NCBI RefSeq assembly: GCF_001905735.1
Contig: NZ_LISW01000004.1
Coordinates: 248,001 to 312,000, forward strand
DNA: 64,000 nucleotides
Direction of reading: 5' to 3'
DNA from: Streptomyces sp. CB01249
GTDB lineage: Bacteria; Actinomycetota; Actinomycetes; Streptomycetales; Streptomycetaceae
A program made the position numbers and the translations under genes. Below are positions 16,715 to 25,357 of this stretch, piece after piece; the stretch's first letter is position 1; each line of letters opens with the position of its first letter. The notes beneath the pieces were generated by a model that ran no database searches, had not been told where the DNA came from, and worked only from the letters and a program-made list of their open reading frames with translations.

Positions 16715-17317
16715 ATGACCACGGCCAAGCGGGACACGTACACACCGGAGACTCTGCTGACCGTCGCCGTCCGTGTGTTCAACGAGCGCGGCTACGACGG
16801 CACGTCCATGGAGCACCTGTCCAAGGCGGCCGGAATCTCCAAGTCCTCCATCTACCACCACGTCGCGGGCAAGGAGGAACTGCTGCGCCGTGCGGTCAGC
16901 CGGGCGCTCGACGGGCTGTTCGGGATCCTTGACGAGCCGGGTGCGACGCGAGGCCGCGCGATCGAGCGGGTCGAGTACGTCACGCGTCGTACCGTCGAGG
17001 TACTGATAGCCGAACTCCCCTACGTCACGCTGCTGCTGCGGGTGCGGGGCAACACGAAGACCGAGCGCTGGGCCCTGGAGCGGCGGCGCGAGTTCGACCA
17101 GCGGGTCGCCGAACTGCTGAAGGCGGCCGTCGCGGACGGTGATCTCCGCTCCGACGTGGACATACGGCTCGCGACGCGGCTGCTGTTCGGGATGGTCAAC
17201 TCGCTGGTCGAGTGGTATCGGCCGCTGCCCGACGGCGGCGCGGACGGGGAACGCCTCGCCGACACGGTGGTGCGGCTCGCCCTCGACGGCATGAAGGCCG
17301 GTCCGGACCGCCGTTGA
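16715..17317 (+). CDS. paaR: TetR-family regulator, PaaR-like
   Basis: 200 residues: N-terminal TetR helix-turn-helix (GTSMEHLSKAAGISKSSIYH) and a C-terminal ligand-binding domain. Its place beside paaN and the shared operator upstream of both paaA and paaN argue that it is the phenylacetyl-CoA-responsive repressor PaaR. The ligand is inferred from the family in Corynebacterium. Convergent with bkdR, with only 22 bp between stops. Confidence 0.85.
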   Translation: MTTAKRDTYTPETLLTVAVRVFNERGYDGTSMEHLSKAAGISKSSIYHHVAGKEELLRRAVSRALDGLFGILDEPGATRGRAIERVEYVTRRTVEVLIAELPYVTLLLRVRGNTKTERWALERRREFDQRVAELLKAAVADGDLRSDVDIRLATRLLFGMVNSLVEWYRPLPDGGADGERLADTVVRLALDGMKAGPDRR

Positions 17318-17339
17318 CCACGGGCCTGCCCGTATCCGC

Positions 17340-17861
17340 TCAGGCGAGCTCGGTGGGGCGGTCCGGCCCCGGGTCCAGGTCTGTTTCCTCGAACACCAGC
17401 AGCGTGCGCGTGGAGAGCACTTCCGGAATGGCCTGAATGCGGGTCAGCACCAGCTCGCGCAACGTCCGGTTGTCCGGTGTGTGCACCAGGAGCAGGACGT
17501 CGAAATCGCCGCTGACCAGCGCGATATGGGTGGCTCCCGGCAGCGCCTGGAGCTGTTCCCGGACGGTCCGCCAGGAGTTCTGGACGATCTTGAGCGTGAT
17601 GTACGCGGAGGCGCCCTGCCCCGCCCGCTCGTGGTTCACCCGTGCGCCGAAGCCCCGGATCACCCCGTCCTCGATGAGCCGGTTGATCCGGGCGTACGCG
17701 TTCGCGCGCGAGACGTGCACGCGGTCGGCCACCGACCGTATCGAGGCGCGTCCGTCCGTCTGGAGCAGTCGCAGGATGGCGTGGTCGATGGAATCGAGCG
17801 GGCGTGCCGGTGGAACGTGGCCCGGCCCCTCGGCCCCGTCGGCCATTTGTTCAGCTGGCAT
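17340..17861 (-). CDS. bkdR: Lrp/AsnC-family regulator BkdR
   Basis: 173 residues: N-terminal helix-turn-helix (RASIRSVADRVHVSRANAYARI) and C-terminal RAM effector domain (VSGDFDVLLLVHT). It is divergent from a branched-chain keto acid dehydrogenase operon, as known bkdR genes are. Start ATG 17861 is preceded by GGGGAGG; the frame extends 48 codons further up but into the regulatory region. Branched-chain amino acids are the expected effectors. Confidence 0.9.
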   Translation of the reverse strand: MPAEQMADGAEGPGHVPPARPLDSIDHAILRLLQTDGRASIRSVADRVHVSRANAYARINRLIEDGVIRGFGARVNHERAGQGASAYITLKIVQNSWRTVREQLQALPGATHIALVSGDFDVLLLVHTPDNRTLRELVLTRIQAIPEVLSTRTLLVFEETDLDPGPDRPTELA

Positions 17862-17919
17862 GTTCCCGCGCCTCCCCGTCCTGGACGACCTGCCCCTATC
17901 CCAGGCTGCGGAAAACCGT

Positions 17920-17928
17920 TTGTCCACA
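17920..17928 (+). promoter_or_regulatory. DnaA box-like site 4
   Basis: TTGTCCACA within TTTGTCCACAGG, upstream of bkdR. It shares the 3' CCACAGG extension of the other three sites. Confidence 0.5.
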
Positions 17929-17962
17929 GGCTGGCGGTGCCTGTAGCCAAAATGCGCTCGCG

Positions 17963-17976
17963 ACCGAACAATCGGT
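17963..17976. promoter_or_regulatory. Degenerate PaaR-type operator 3, bkdR-bkd region
   Basis: ACCGAACAATCGGT differs from operator 2 (ACCGAACGATCGGT) at one central base. It lies between the divergent bkdR and bkdA genes, suggesting that the neighbouring TetR regulator also touches bkd expression. Confidence 0.55.
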
Positions 17977-18013
17977 AGGTGAGGCACGCCACACCTGTGC
18001 TTCACGCTGTTTT

Positions 18014-18033
18014 CGATATATCACCATATGTCG
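18014..18033. promoter_or_regulatory. AT-rich imperfect palindrome, possible BkdR site
   Basis: CGATATATCACCATATGTCG is an imperfect 20-bp palindrome, strikingly AT-rich for this genome, 30 bp upstream of the bkdA start codon. Lrp/AsnC proteins bind such sites; the assignment to BkdR is inference. Confidence 0.45.
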
Positions 18034-18062
18034 ACACCCCTCGATGCTCGGAGGTGCCTGTC

Positions 18063-19226
18063 ATGACGGTCCAAGAGCTGCCCGGTGCGGCCGCCTACCG
18101 GCCCACGCCGCCCCCGGCCTGGAAGCCGCTGACCGATCCCGCGCCGCTGCTCCCGGACCCGGAGCCGTACCGGGTCCTCGGTACGGACGCGGTGGCCGAC
18201 GCCGACCCCGAGCTGCTGCTGCGGCTCTACGCGGAGCTGGTGCGCGGGCGGCGGTACAACGCCCAGGCGACGGCCCTGACAAAGCAGGGCCGGCTGGCGG
18301 TCTACCCGTCGAGCACGGGCCAGGAGGCGTGCGAGATCGCGGCCGCCCTGGTCCTCGAGGAGCGGGACTGGCTCTTCCCCAGCTATCGCGACACGCTCGC
18401 GGCGGTGGCCCGGGGTCTCGACCCGGTCGAGGCGCTGACGCTGCTCCGGGGTGACCGGCACACCGGCTACGACCCGCGCACGCACCGCATCGCGCCGCTC
18501 TGCACCCCGCTCGCCACCCAGTTGCCGCATGCCGTGGGCCTGGCCCACGCGGCGCGGCTGAAGGGCGACGACGTGGTCGCGCTGGCGATGGTCGGCGACG
18601 GCGGCACCAGTGAGGGCGATTTCCACGAGGCGCTGAACTTCGCGGCGGTCTGGAAGGCCCCGGTGGTCTTCCTCGTGCAGAACAACGGCTTCGCCATCTC
18701 CGTACCGCTGGCCAAGCAGACGGCGGCCCCGTCCCTGGCCCACAAGGCCGTGGGGTACGGCATGCCCGGCCGGCTGGTCGACGGAAACGACGCGGCCGCG
18801 GTGCACCAGGTGCTCTCCGAGGCGGTCGCCCGGGCCAGGAGCGGTGGCGGTCCGACCCTGGTCGAGGCGGTCACGTACCGGATGGACGCCCATACGAACG
18901 CGGATGACGCGACCCGCTACCGCGGCGACAGCGAGGTCGATGCGTGGCGGGACCACGACCCCGTCCAGCTCATGGAGCGCGAGCTGACCGGGCGCGGCCT
19001 GCTCGACGACGAGGGCGTGGAAGAGGCGCGGGCGGCCGCCGAGCGGATGGCGGCGGCGCTCCGGGAGCGGATGAACGCGGACCCGGTGCTCGACCCGATG
19101 GACCTCTTCACCCATGTGTACGCGGAGCAGACGGCGCAGTTGCGGGAGCAGGCGGCCCGGCTGCGCCAGGAGCTGGCCGCGGAGAACGACCAGCACGGCA
19201 CGGAAGACGGGGGAACGGCGCGATGA
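18063..19226 (+). CDS. bkdA: Branched-chain 2-oxo acid dehydrogenase E1 alpha (first copy)
   Basis: 387 residues. The thiamine diphosphate motif runs from VGDGGTSEGDFHEALNFA to QNNGFAIS. With the E1 beta subunit it decarboxylates the 2-keto acids of Val, Leu and Ile, supplying branched acyl-CoA starters for iso/anteiso fatty acids and some polyketides. ATG 18063 has GGAGG 9 nt upstream. It overlaps the next gene by 4 bp. Confidence 0.95.
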   Translation: MTVQELPGAAAYRPTPPPAWKPLTDPAPLLPDPEPYRVLGTDAVADADPELLLRLYAELVRGRRYNAQATALTKQGRLAVYPSSTGQEACEIAAALVLEERDWLFPSYRDTLAAVARGLDPVEALTLLRGDRHTGYDPRTHRIAPLCTPLATQLPHAVGLAHAARLKGDDVVALAMVGDGGTSEGDFHEALNFAAVWKAPVVFLVQNNGFAISVPLAKQTAAPSLAHKAVGYGMPGRLVDGNDAAAVHQVLSEAVARARSGGGPTLVEAVTYRMDAHTNADDATRYRGDSEVDAWRDHDPVQLMERELTGRGLLDDEGVEEARAAAERMAAALRERMNADPVLDPMDLFTHVYAEQTAQLREQAARLRQELAAENDQHGTEDGGTAR

Positions 19227-20254
19227 CCACGGCAGCGGTGACGGCCGGGGAGCGGACGGCGAAGGCCAAGCCCGCCACCATGGCGCAGGCGCTGGGTCGC
19301 GCGCTGCGCGACTCGATGGCCGAGGACCCCACGGTGCACGTGCTCGGGGAGGACGTCGGGACGCTCGGCGGGGTCTTCCGGATCACTGACGGCCTGGCGA
19401 AGGAGTTCGGCGACGAGCGCTGCACGGACACCCCGCTCGCCGAGGCGGGCATCCTCGGGGCCGCGGTCGGCATGGCGATGTACGGGCTGCGGCCCGTGGT
19501 CGAGATGCAGTTCGACGCGTTCGCGTACCCGGCGTTCGAGCAGCTCATCAGCCACGTCGCCAAGATGCGGAACAGGACCGGGGGCGCGATGCCGCTCCCG
19601 ATCACCGTCCGGGTGCCCTACGGCGGCGGCATCGGGGGCGTCGAGCACCACAGCGACTCCTCGGAGGCGTACTACATGGCGACCCCCGGTCTCCATGTCG
19701 TCACCCCGGCCACGGTCGAGGACGCGTACGGGCTGCTGCGGGCCTCGATCGCCTCGGACGACCCCGTGGTCTTCCTGGAGCCGAAGCGGCTGTACTGGTC
19801 GAAGGCCGACTGGTCGCCGGAGCACCCCACCGCCGTGGAGCCCATCGGCCGCGCCGTCGTGCGCCGCCCCGGCCGCAGCGCGACCCTGATCACCTACGGG
19901 CCGTCCCTGCCCGTCTGCATGGAGGCCGCCCAGGCGGCGGTCGAAGAGGGCTGGGACCTCGAAGTGGTCGACCTGCGCTCCCTCGTCCCGTTCGACGACG
20001 AGACCGTCGCCGCCTCCGTCCGCCGCACCGGGCGCGCGGTCGTCGTCCACGAGTCCACCGGCTTCGGCGGCCCCGGCGGCGAGATCGCGGCCCGGATCAC
20101 CGAGCAGTGCTTCCACCACCTGGAGGCGCCGGTGCTGCGGGTCGCCGGGTTCGACATCCCGTACCCGCCGCCGATGCAGGAGCGGCACCACCTTCCTGGT
20201 GTGGACCGGGTGCTCGACGCCGTCGCGCGGCTCCAGTGGGAGGCGGACAACTGA
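19223..20254 (+). CDS. bkdB: Branched-chain 2-oxo acid dehydrogenase E1 beta (first copy)
   Basis: 343 residues, with LGEDVGTLGGVFRITDGL, the YGGGIGGVEHHSDS loop and EPKRLYW, all typical of the E1 beta subunit of branched-chain complexes. It is about 17 residues longer at the N-terminus than the second copy. It starts at ATG 19223 within the bkdA stop (ATGA) and its own stop overlaps the E2 start by one base (TGATG). Confidence 0.95.
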   Translation: MTTAAVTAGERTAKAKPATMAQALGRALRDSMAEDPTVHVLGEDVGTLGGVFRITDGLAKEFGDERCTDTPLAEAGILGAAVGMAMYGLRPVVEMQFDAFAYPAFEQLISHVAKMRNRTGGAMPLPITVRVPYGGGIGGVEHHSDSSEAYYMATPGLHVVTPATVEDAYGLLRASIASDDPVVFLEPKRLYWSKADWSPEHPTAVEPIGRAVVRRPGRSATLITYGPSLPVCMEAAQAAVEEGWDLEVVDLRSLVPFDDETVAASVRRTGRAVVVHESTGFGGPGGEIAARITEQCFHHLEAPVLRVAGFDIPYPPPMQERHHLPGVDRVLDAVARLQWEADN

Positions 20255-21606
20255 TGGCCCAGGTTCTTGAGTTCAGGCTTCCGGATCTCGGCGAGGGGCT
20301 GACCGAGGCGGAGATCGTGCGCTGGCTGGTGGAGGTCGGGGACGTCGTCGCCATCGACCAGCCGGTGGTCGAGGTCGAGACGGCCAAGGCGATGGTGGAG
20401 GTGCCCTGCCCGTACGGGGGTGTGGTGACCGCCCGCTTCGGCGACGAGGGCGCCGAGCTGCCGGTGGGTGCGCCGCTGCTGACCGTGGCCGTCGGATCGC
20501 CCGTGGAATCCGCCGGGGACGGTGCGGACGCGGATTCCGGTACGGACTCGGTCACGGATTCCGGGTCCGGGAACGTGCTGGTGGGGTACGGGACCGGGGC
20601 GCCGCCGGTGCGGCGTCGGCGGGTCCGGCCGGAGGGGCTGAAGGCGGCGGTCGCCGTGTCCGTGGCGCCCGTCGAGGCCCCGGCCCCCACTCCCGACCCC
20701 GACCCCGCGCTCGGGCCGGTCGCGGTCGTGTCCCCGCTGGTCCGCAGGCTCGCGCGGCAGCACGATCTGGACCTGCGCCTGCTCGCCGGGTCGGGGCCCG
20801 ACGGGCTGATCCTGCGCGCCGACGTCGAGTCCGCGATCCGGTCGGCCGCCGAGGCGCCCGCTCCGGAGGCCAGCGCTTCCTCCTCCCCCGCCGCTTCGTC
20901 CGCTGCCGCCGGTGAGCGGGTCGCGCTGCGCGGCGTACGGGGAGCGGTCGCCGACAAGCTGTCCCGCAGCCGACGGGAGATCCCCGACGCCACCTGCTGG
21001 GTCGACGCCGATGCGACCGAGCTGATGGCCGCGCGCGCCGCGATGAACGGCGCCGCCGGGGCCGGTGCGGCCAAGGTGTCGGTGCTCGCCCTCCTCGCCC
21101 GCATCTGCACGGCGGCCCTGGCCCGCTACCCGGAGCTGAATTCCACGGTGGACCAGGAGGCGCGCGAGATCGTCCGGCTGCCGCAGGTCCACCTCGGGTT
21201 CGCGGCGCAGACCGACCGGGGCCTGGTCGTCCCCGTCGTCCGCGACGCCCACGCCCGCACCACGGAGTCGATCGGCGCCGAGATCGCCCGGCTGACCGAG
21301 GCGGCCAGAACGGGCGCGCTGACGCCGGCCGAGCTGACCGGCGGCACGTTCACGCTCAACAACTACGGAGTCTTCGGGGTGGACGGCTCGACGCCGATCA
21401 TCAACCACCCCGAGGCCGCGATGCTGGGCGTCGGCCGGATCGTCACCAAGCCGTGGGTGCACGAGGGCGAGCTCGCCGTGCGTCAGGTCGTCCAGCTGTC
21501 CCTGACCTTCGATCACCGGGTCTGCGACGGCGGCACCGCCGGGGGCTTCCTGCGGTACGTGGCGGACTGCGTGGAACAGCCGGCGCTGCTGCTCCGGAGC
21601 GTGTAG
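20254..21606 (+). CDS. bkdC: Dihydrolipoamide acyltransferase E2 (first copy)
   Basis: 450 residues: a single lipoyl domain with the lipoylated lysine in VETAKAMVE (K45), a Ser/Asp/Pro-rich linker, an E1/E3-binding domain (SPLVRRLARQHDLDL) and a C-terminal catalytic domain ending with DHRVCDGG, which holds the His and Asp of the acyltransferase site. Last gene of the first bkd operon. Confidence 0.94.
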   Translation: MAQVLEFRLPDLGEGLTEAEIVRWLVEVGDVVAIDQPVVEVETAKAMVEVPCPYGGVVTARFGDEGAELPVGAPLLTVAVGSPVESAGDGADADSGTDSVTDSGSGNVLVGYGTGAPPVRRRRVRPEGLKAAVAVSVAPVEAPAPTPDPDPALGPVAVVSPLVRRLARQHDLDLRLLAGSGPDGLILRADVESAIRSAAEAPAPEASASSSPAASSAAAGERVALRGVRGAVADKLSRSRREIPDATCWVDADATELMAARAAMNGAAGAGAAKVSVLALLARICTAALARYPELNSTVDQEAREIVRLPQVHLGFAAQTDRGLVVPVVRDAHARTTESIGAEIARLTEAARTGALTPAELTGGTFTLNNYGVFGVDGSTPIINHPEAAMLGVGRIVTKPWVHEGELAVRQVVQLSLTFDHRVCDGGTAGGFLRYVADCVEQPALLLRSV

Positions 21607-21670
21607 GGGGTCACCTGCCGGTGCGGGACCTGGCCGCCCGGGGCGTCGGCCGGGCCCGCATACTCGGGGC

Positions 21671-22519
21671 ATGACCGCCTACGACGCCATCGTTCTCGCC
21701 GGAGGAGCCGCCAAGCGGCTGGGCGGTGCCGACAAGCCCGCCGTGCGGGTGGGCGGCCGTCCGCTCCTCGACCGGGTCCTCGCCGCCTGCCCCGACGCCG
21801 GGAGCACCGTGGTGGTGGGGGACCGGCGGCCCACCGCGCGGGCCGTGACCTGGGCGCGCGAAGTCCCGCCCGGCGGTGGCCCGTTGGCCGCGCTCGGTGC
21901 CGGGGTCCGGCACACCTCGGCGGAGCGGGTGCTCGTGCTCTCCGCCGATCTGCCGTTCCTGGGCGCCGATACGGTCGCCGCCCTGCTGACCGCCTCGGAG
22001 CGGGAGGGCGTCGAGGGTGCCCTGTGCTCCGACGAGGGCGGGCGCGACCAGCCGCTCGTCGCCGTCTACCGGGGCGAGCCGCTCCGGCACGAACTGGCCT
22101 GCCTCGCCGCCGAGCACGGGGGCCTGGGCGGGCTGCCGCTGAGGCTGCTCACGCAGGAGCTGACGCTGTGCCGGGTGGCGGCGGGCCCCCTCGCCTCGTT
22201 CGACTGCGACACCTGGGAGGACATCGCTTCGGCCCGGGCCCGGATCAGAGAACATGGGACGGTGCTGGACGAATGGATCACCGCAGTCAAGGAAGAACTC
22301 GGCATCGACCTCGACGTCGACACCGGCCTCCTGCTCGACCTCGCCCGTGACGCCGCCCACGGCGTCGCCCGGCCCGCCGCGCCCCTGACGACCTTCCTGG
22401 TCGGCTACGCGGCGGCGAAGGCGAGCGGCGACGGCGGAGGGCCCGAGGCAGTGGCGGAGGCCGCCCGCAAGGCGGCCGCGCTCGCGCTCCGGTGGGCGGA
22501 CGAGAACGAGACGCCGTGA
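21671..22519 (+). CDS. MobA-like nucleotidyltransferase fused to DUF6457
   Basis: 282 residues. The N-terminal 190 residues are a MobA-type NTP transferase (LAGGAAKRLGGADK, with SADLPFL), which in the family attaches GMP to molybdopterin. The last ~85 residues (from DEWITAVKEELGIDL) form a helical domain of the DUF6457 type that often occurs alone as a small protein. It overlaps moeA by 4 bp (GTGA), supporting a role in molybdenum cofactor synthesis. Confidence 0.86.
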   Translation: MTAYDAIVLAGGAAKRLGGADKPAVRVGGRPLLDRVLAACPDAGSTVVVGDRRPTARAVTWAREVPPGGGPLAALGAGVRHTSAERVLVLSADLPFLGADTVAALLTASEREGVEGALCSDEGGRDQPLVAVYRGEPLRHELACLAAEHGGLGGLPLRLLTQELTLCRVAAGPLASFDCDTWEDIASARARIREHGTVLDEWITAVKEELGIDLDVDTGLLLDLARDAAHGVARPAAPLTTFLVGYAAAKASGDGGGPEAVAEAARKAAALALRWADENETP

Positions 22520-24231
22520 CGGGGTCCGGGGGACCCGGGGGCCTCGGGGAGCCCGCAGACTCCGGCGCCCTTGGCGGCGGTGCCGCTCAGGCCTCCGGGC
22601 CGGAGGCGCAGGCGCAGGCCGATGAGGACCGGGCCGTCGCCCAGGCCTTGGCCCTCGTGAGCCGGCCGTCGCCCCGCGACGCGGAGACCACGCCGGTGGA
22701 CGCGCCGTCCGACTGGCTCACCAGCCTCCACGACGACTGGCCGGACGCCCCGGCCCCCGGTGAGCGGCGCCGCACCCCCGCCGCGCAGGCCGACGACACT
22801 CCTTGGCAGTCCGGCGAGCCGGGCAACCGCCCCGCCGCGCCCTCGGAGCCCGGGCACGGCGGCAACCCGCTGAGGGACGCCGACTGCACGGACCAGCCGG
22901 AACGTCACGGCTCCGACCCGGCCCCCTCCCGGCCCGGCGTCTCCCCCGCCGGGGACCGGCCCGGCCCCCGGCCCCGCGCCCCCCGGCACGCAGCGCTCCC
23001 CTGGCCCGCGGCCCGGAGCATCGCCACCCGGGCCGGGCAGCGTGGTGCCGTGCGTACCGAATGGCTCGGGCTCGGCACGGTGCTGGGGCGGGTCCTGGGC
23101 GAGCCCTTGGCCGCGCTCACCGACCTGCCCTCCTTCGACACCTCGGCCATGGACGGCTGGGCCGTTGCCGGGCCCGGGCCCTGGCGCATCCAGGATGGCG
23201 GCGGCATCCTCGCCGGGCACGGCGCGCCCGCCCCGCTGCCCGACGGGGAGGCCGTGCGGATCGCCACGGGCGCCCGTATCCCCGCCGAGGGCACCGCCGT
23301 CATCCGCAGCGAGCACGCACACGCCGACGAGGCCAAGGGGCTGCTGTACGCGGAGCGGTCCGTGAGCCAGGGGCAGGACATCCGGCCGCGCGGTCAGGAG
23401 TGCCGGTCGGGGGAGATCCTGCTTCCCGCGGGCACGGTCGTCACGCCCGCCGTGCTCGGACTGGCCGCAGCCGCCGGGTACGACGAGCTGCCCGTCCGCG
23501 TCCGTCCGCGCGTCGACGTCCTGGTGCTGGGCGACGAACTGCTCACCGCCGGGCTGCCGCACGACGGGCTGATCCGCGATGCGCTGGGCCCCATGATTGG
23601 GCCCTGGGTGCACGCGCTGGGCGCCGAGGTCACGCCGCCGCGACGCCTCGGCGACGACGCGGAGGCCCTGGAGAAGGCGCTCACCTGCTCCGAGGCCGAC
23701 CTGATCATCACGACCGGAGGCACCGCCGCCGGGCCCGTCGACCACGTCCACCGCGTCCTCGGCCGGATCGGGGCCGAGCTCCTGGTCGACGGGGTCGCCG
23801 TGCGTCCCGGCCATCCGATGCTGCTGGCCCGGCTCCCCTCCGACGGGCCCTGGATCGTCGGGCTGCCCGGGAACCCCCTGGCCGCCGTCTCCGGACTGCT
23901 CACCCTGGCCGGGCCGCTCCTCGGCGGACTGGCCGGACGCACCCCCGATGACCCCTACCGGGTGGCCGTGCGCGACGATGTGCACGGGCATCCGCACGAC
24001 ACCCGGCTGGTGCCCGTGGTCCACCGGGCGGCCGGAGAACCCGGAACCGCGGGCGGGGCGGAGCACGTCGTACCACTGCACTACAACGGTCCCGCCATGC
24101 TGCGCGGGATCGCCGCCGCGGACGGGTTGGCCGTCGTGGAGCCGGGCGGGGTACGGTCCGGCACCGAGGTGGAGATCCTCGATCTACCGTGGGCCCCGGC
24201 GACGCCGTGGACTGAAGGGTGTTTCACGTGA
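22516..24231 (+). CDS. moeA: Molybdopterin molybdenumtransferase MoeA with long N-terminal extension
   Basis: 571 residues; ordinary MoeA is about 400. The first ~165 residues are Pro/Gly/Ala/Asp-rich and look disordered. The MoeA core then begins with PSFDTSAMDGWAV and includes RIATGARIP, TTGGTAAGPVDHV and VGLPGNPLAAV. It inserts molybdate into adenylylated molybdopterin. GTG 22516 overlaps the upstream stop codon. Its TGA (24229-24231) lies inside a parS site and overlaps the next gene's start. Confidence 0.9.
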   Translation: MTGSGGPGGLGEPADSGALGGGAAQASGPEAQAQADEDRAVAQALALVSRPSPRDAETTPVDAPSDWLTSLHDDWPDAPAPGERRRTPAAQADDTPWQSGEPGNRPAAPSEPGHGGNPLRDADCTDQPERHGSDPAPSRPGVSPAGDRPGPRPRAPRHAALPWPAARSIATRAGQRGAVRTEWLGLGTVLGRVLGEPLAALTDLPSFDTSAMDGWAVAGPGPWRIQDGGGILAGHGAPAPLPDGEAVRIATGARIPAEGTAVIRSEHAHADEAKGLLYAERSVSQGQDIRPRGQECRSGEILLPAGTVVTPAVLGLAAAAGYDELPVRVRPRVDVLVLGDELLTAGLPHDGLIRDALGPMIGPWVHALGAEVTPPRRLGDDAEALEKALTCSEADLIITTGGTAAGPVDHVHRVLGRIGAELLVDGVAVRPGHPMLLARLPSDGPWIVGLPGNPLAAVSGLLTLAGPLLGGLAGRTPDDPYRVAVRDDVHGHPHDTRLVPVVHRAAGEPGTAGGAEHVVPLHYNGPAMLRGIAAADGLAVVEPGGVRSGTEVEILDLPWAPATPWTEGCFT

Positions 24232-24234
24232 AAC
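24221..24234. other. parS site spanning the moeA stop and the channel gene start
   Basis: GTTTCACGTGAAAC, a perfect 14-bp parS. It contains the moeA TGA (24229-24231) and the GTG start (24228) of the next gene, so one 14-bp palindrome serves centromere, stop and start functions. Confidence 0.92.
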
Positions 24235-25325
24235 TTCCCGGCCAAGACGCGATGGCCAGGCGGGCGGACGAACAGGTCGTCCCCACCCGTGTGATGCTTC
24301 CGCGCAGGGTCGTGGACGGACCGGCCCGCCAGGTCGCCAAGCGGCTGATGATGGCTCTGATGGTCCTGGCCATCACGGTGTTCATCGTCTGGATCGACCG
24401 GGTCGGCTACCACGATGCCGCCGACGGCAAGGTCGACCTGCTGGACTCGGTGTACTACGCGACGGTCACCCTCTCCACCACCGGATACGGCGACATCACC
24501 CCGTACAGCGACGGTGCCCGTCTCATCAATGTGGTGCTCGTGACACCGCTGCGCGTGCTCTTCCTCATCATCCTGGTCGGCACCACCCTTGAGGTCCTCA
24601 CGGAGCGGACCCGGGAGGACTTCCGGCTGAAGCGTTGGAGAACCAACTTGCGTGACCACACTGTCGTCGTCGGGTTCGGGACGAAGGGCCGCTCGGCCAT
24701 CCAGACCCTGTGCGCCACCGGGCTGAGCAAGGAACAGATCGTCATCGTCGACCCGCAGTCCAAGGTGATCGAGATCGCCACCGCCGAGGGCTTCACGGGT
24801 GTCATCGGGGATGCCACGCGCAGCGATGTGCTGCTGCGGGCCGAGCTCCAGAAGGCCCGTCAGGTCATCATCGCCACCCAGCGCGACGACACCGCGGTGC
24901 TGGTCGCGCTGACCGCCCGCCAGCTCAACCGGGGCGCGAAGATCGTGGCCGCGGTTCGCGAGGAGGAGAACGCCCCGCTGCTGCGGCAGTCCGGTGCGGA
25001 CGCCGTCATCACCAGTGCCAGCGCGGCGGGCCGGCTGCTCGGCCTCTCCGTGCTCAGCCCCAGCGCGGGCACGGTCATGGAGGACCTCATCCAGCAGGGC
25101 AGCGGCCTCGATCTGGTCGAACGGCCGGTGATAAAGAGCGAGGTGGGCAAGAGCGTGCGGGAGACCGACGACCTCGTCGTCAACGTCCTGCGGGGCCACC
25201 GGCTCCTCGGTTACGACGACCCGGCGGCGAGTCCCTTGCAGCTGACGGACCGCCTCATCACCATCGTCCGCGCCTCGAACGAGCCGCCCAGCTACCCGCC
25301 GCACCAGGGCATCCCGCGTTCCTGA
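24228..25325 (+). CDS. Potassium channel with RCK (TrkA-N/TrkA-C) domains
   Basis: 365 residues. Two membrane helices (about 38-56 and 95-115) flank a pore loop with the potassium selectivity filter TTGYGD (residues 84-89). A TrkA-N Rossmann domain follows (VVVGFGTKGRSAI) and then a TrkA-C domain. The layout is that of MthK-type ligand-gated channels; the second helix ends in LTERTREDFRLKRW. I prefer GTG 24228, with GAAGGG 8 nt upstream, over GTG 24219. Translation probably couples to moeA. Confidence 0.9.
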   Translation: MKLPGQDAMARRADEQVVPTRVMLPRRVVDGPARQVAKRLMMALMVLAITVFIVWIDRVGYHDAADGKVDLLDSVYYATVTLSTTGYGDITPYSDGARLINVVLVTPLRVLFLIILVGTTLEVLTERTREDFRLKRWRTNLRDHTVVVGFGTKGRSAIQTLCATGLSKEQIVIVDPQSKVIEIATAEGFTGVIGDATRSDVLLRAELQKARQVIIATQRDDTAVLVALTARQLNRGAKIVAAVREEENAPLLRQSGADAVITSASAAGRLLGLSVLSPSAGTVMEDLIQQGSGLDLVERPVIKSEVGKSVRETDDLVVNVLRGHRLLGYDDPAASPLQLTDRLITIVRASNEPPSYPPHQGIPRS

Positions 25326-25357
25326 GACCGCCCCGCCCACGGAGTAGCCTCGCGGCC

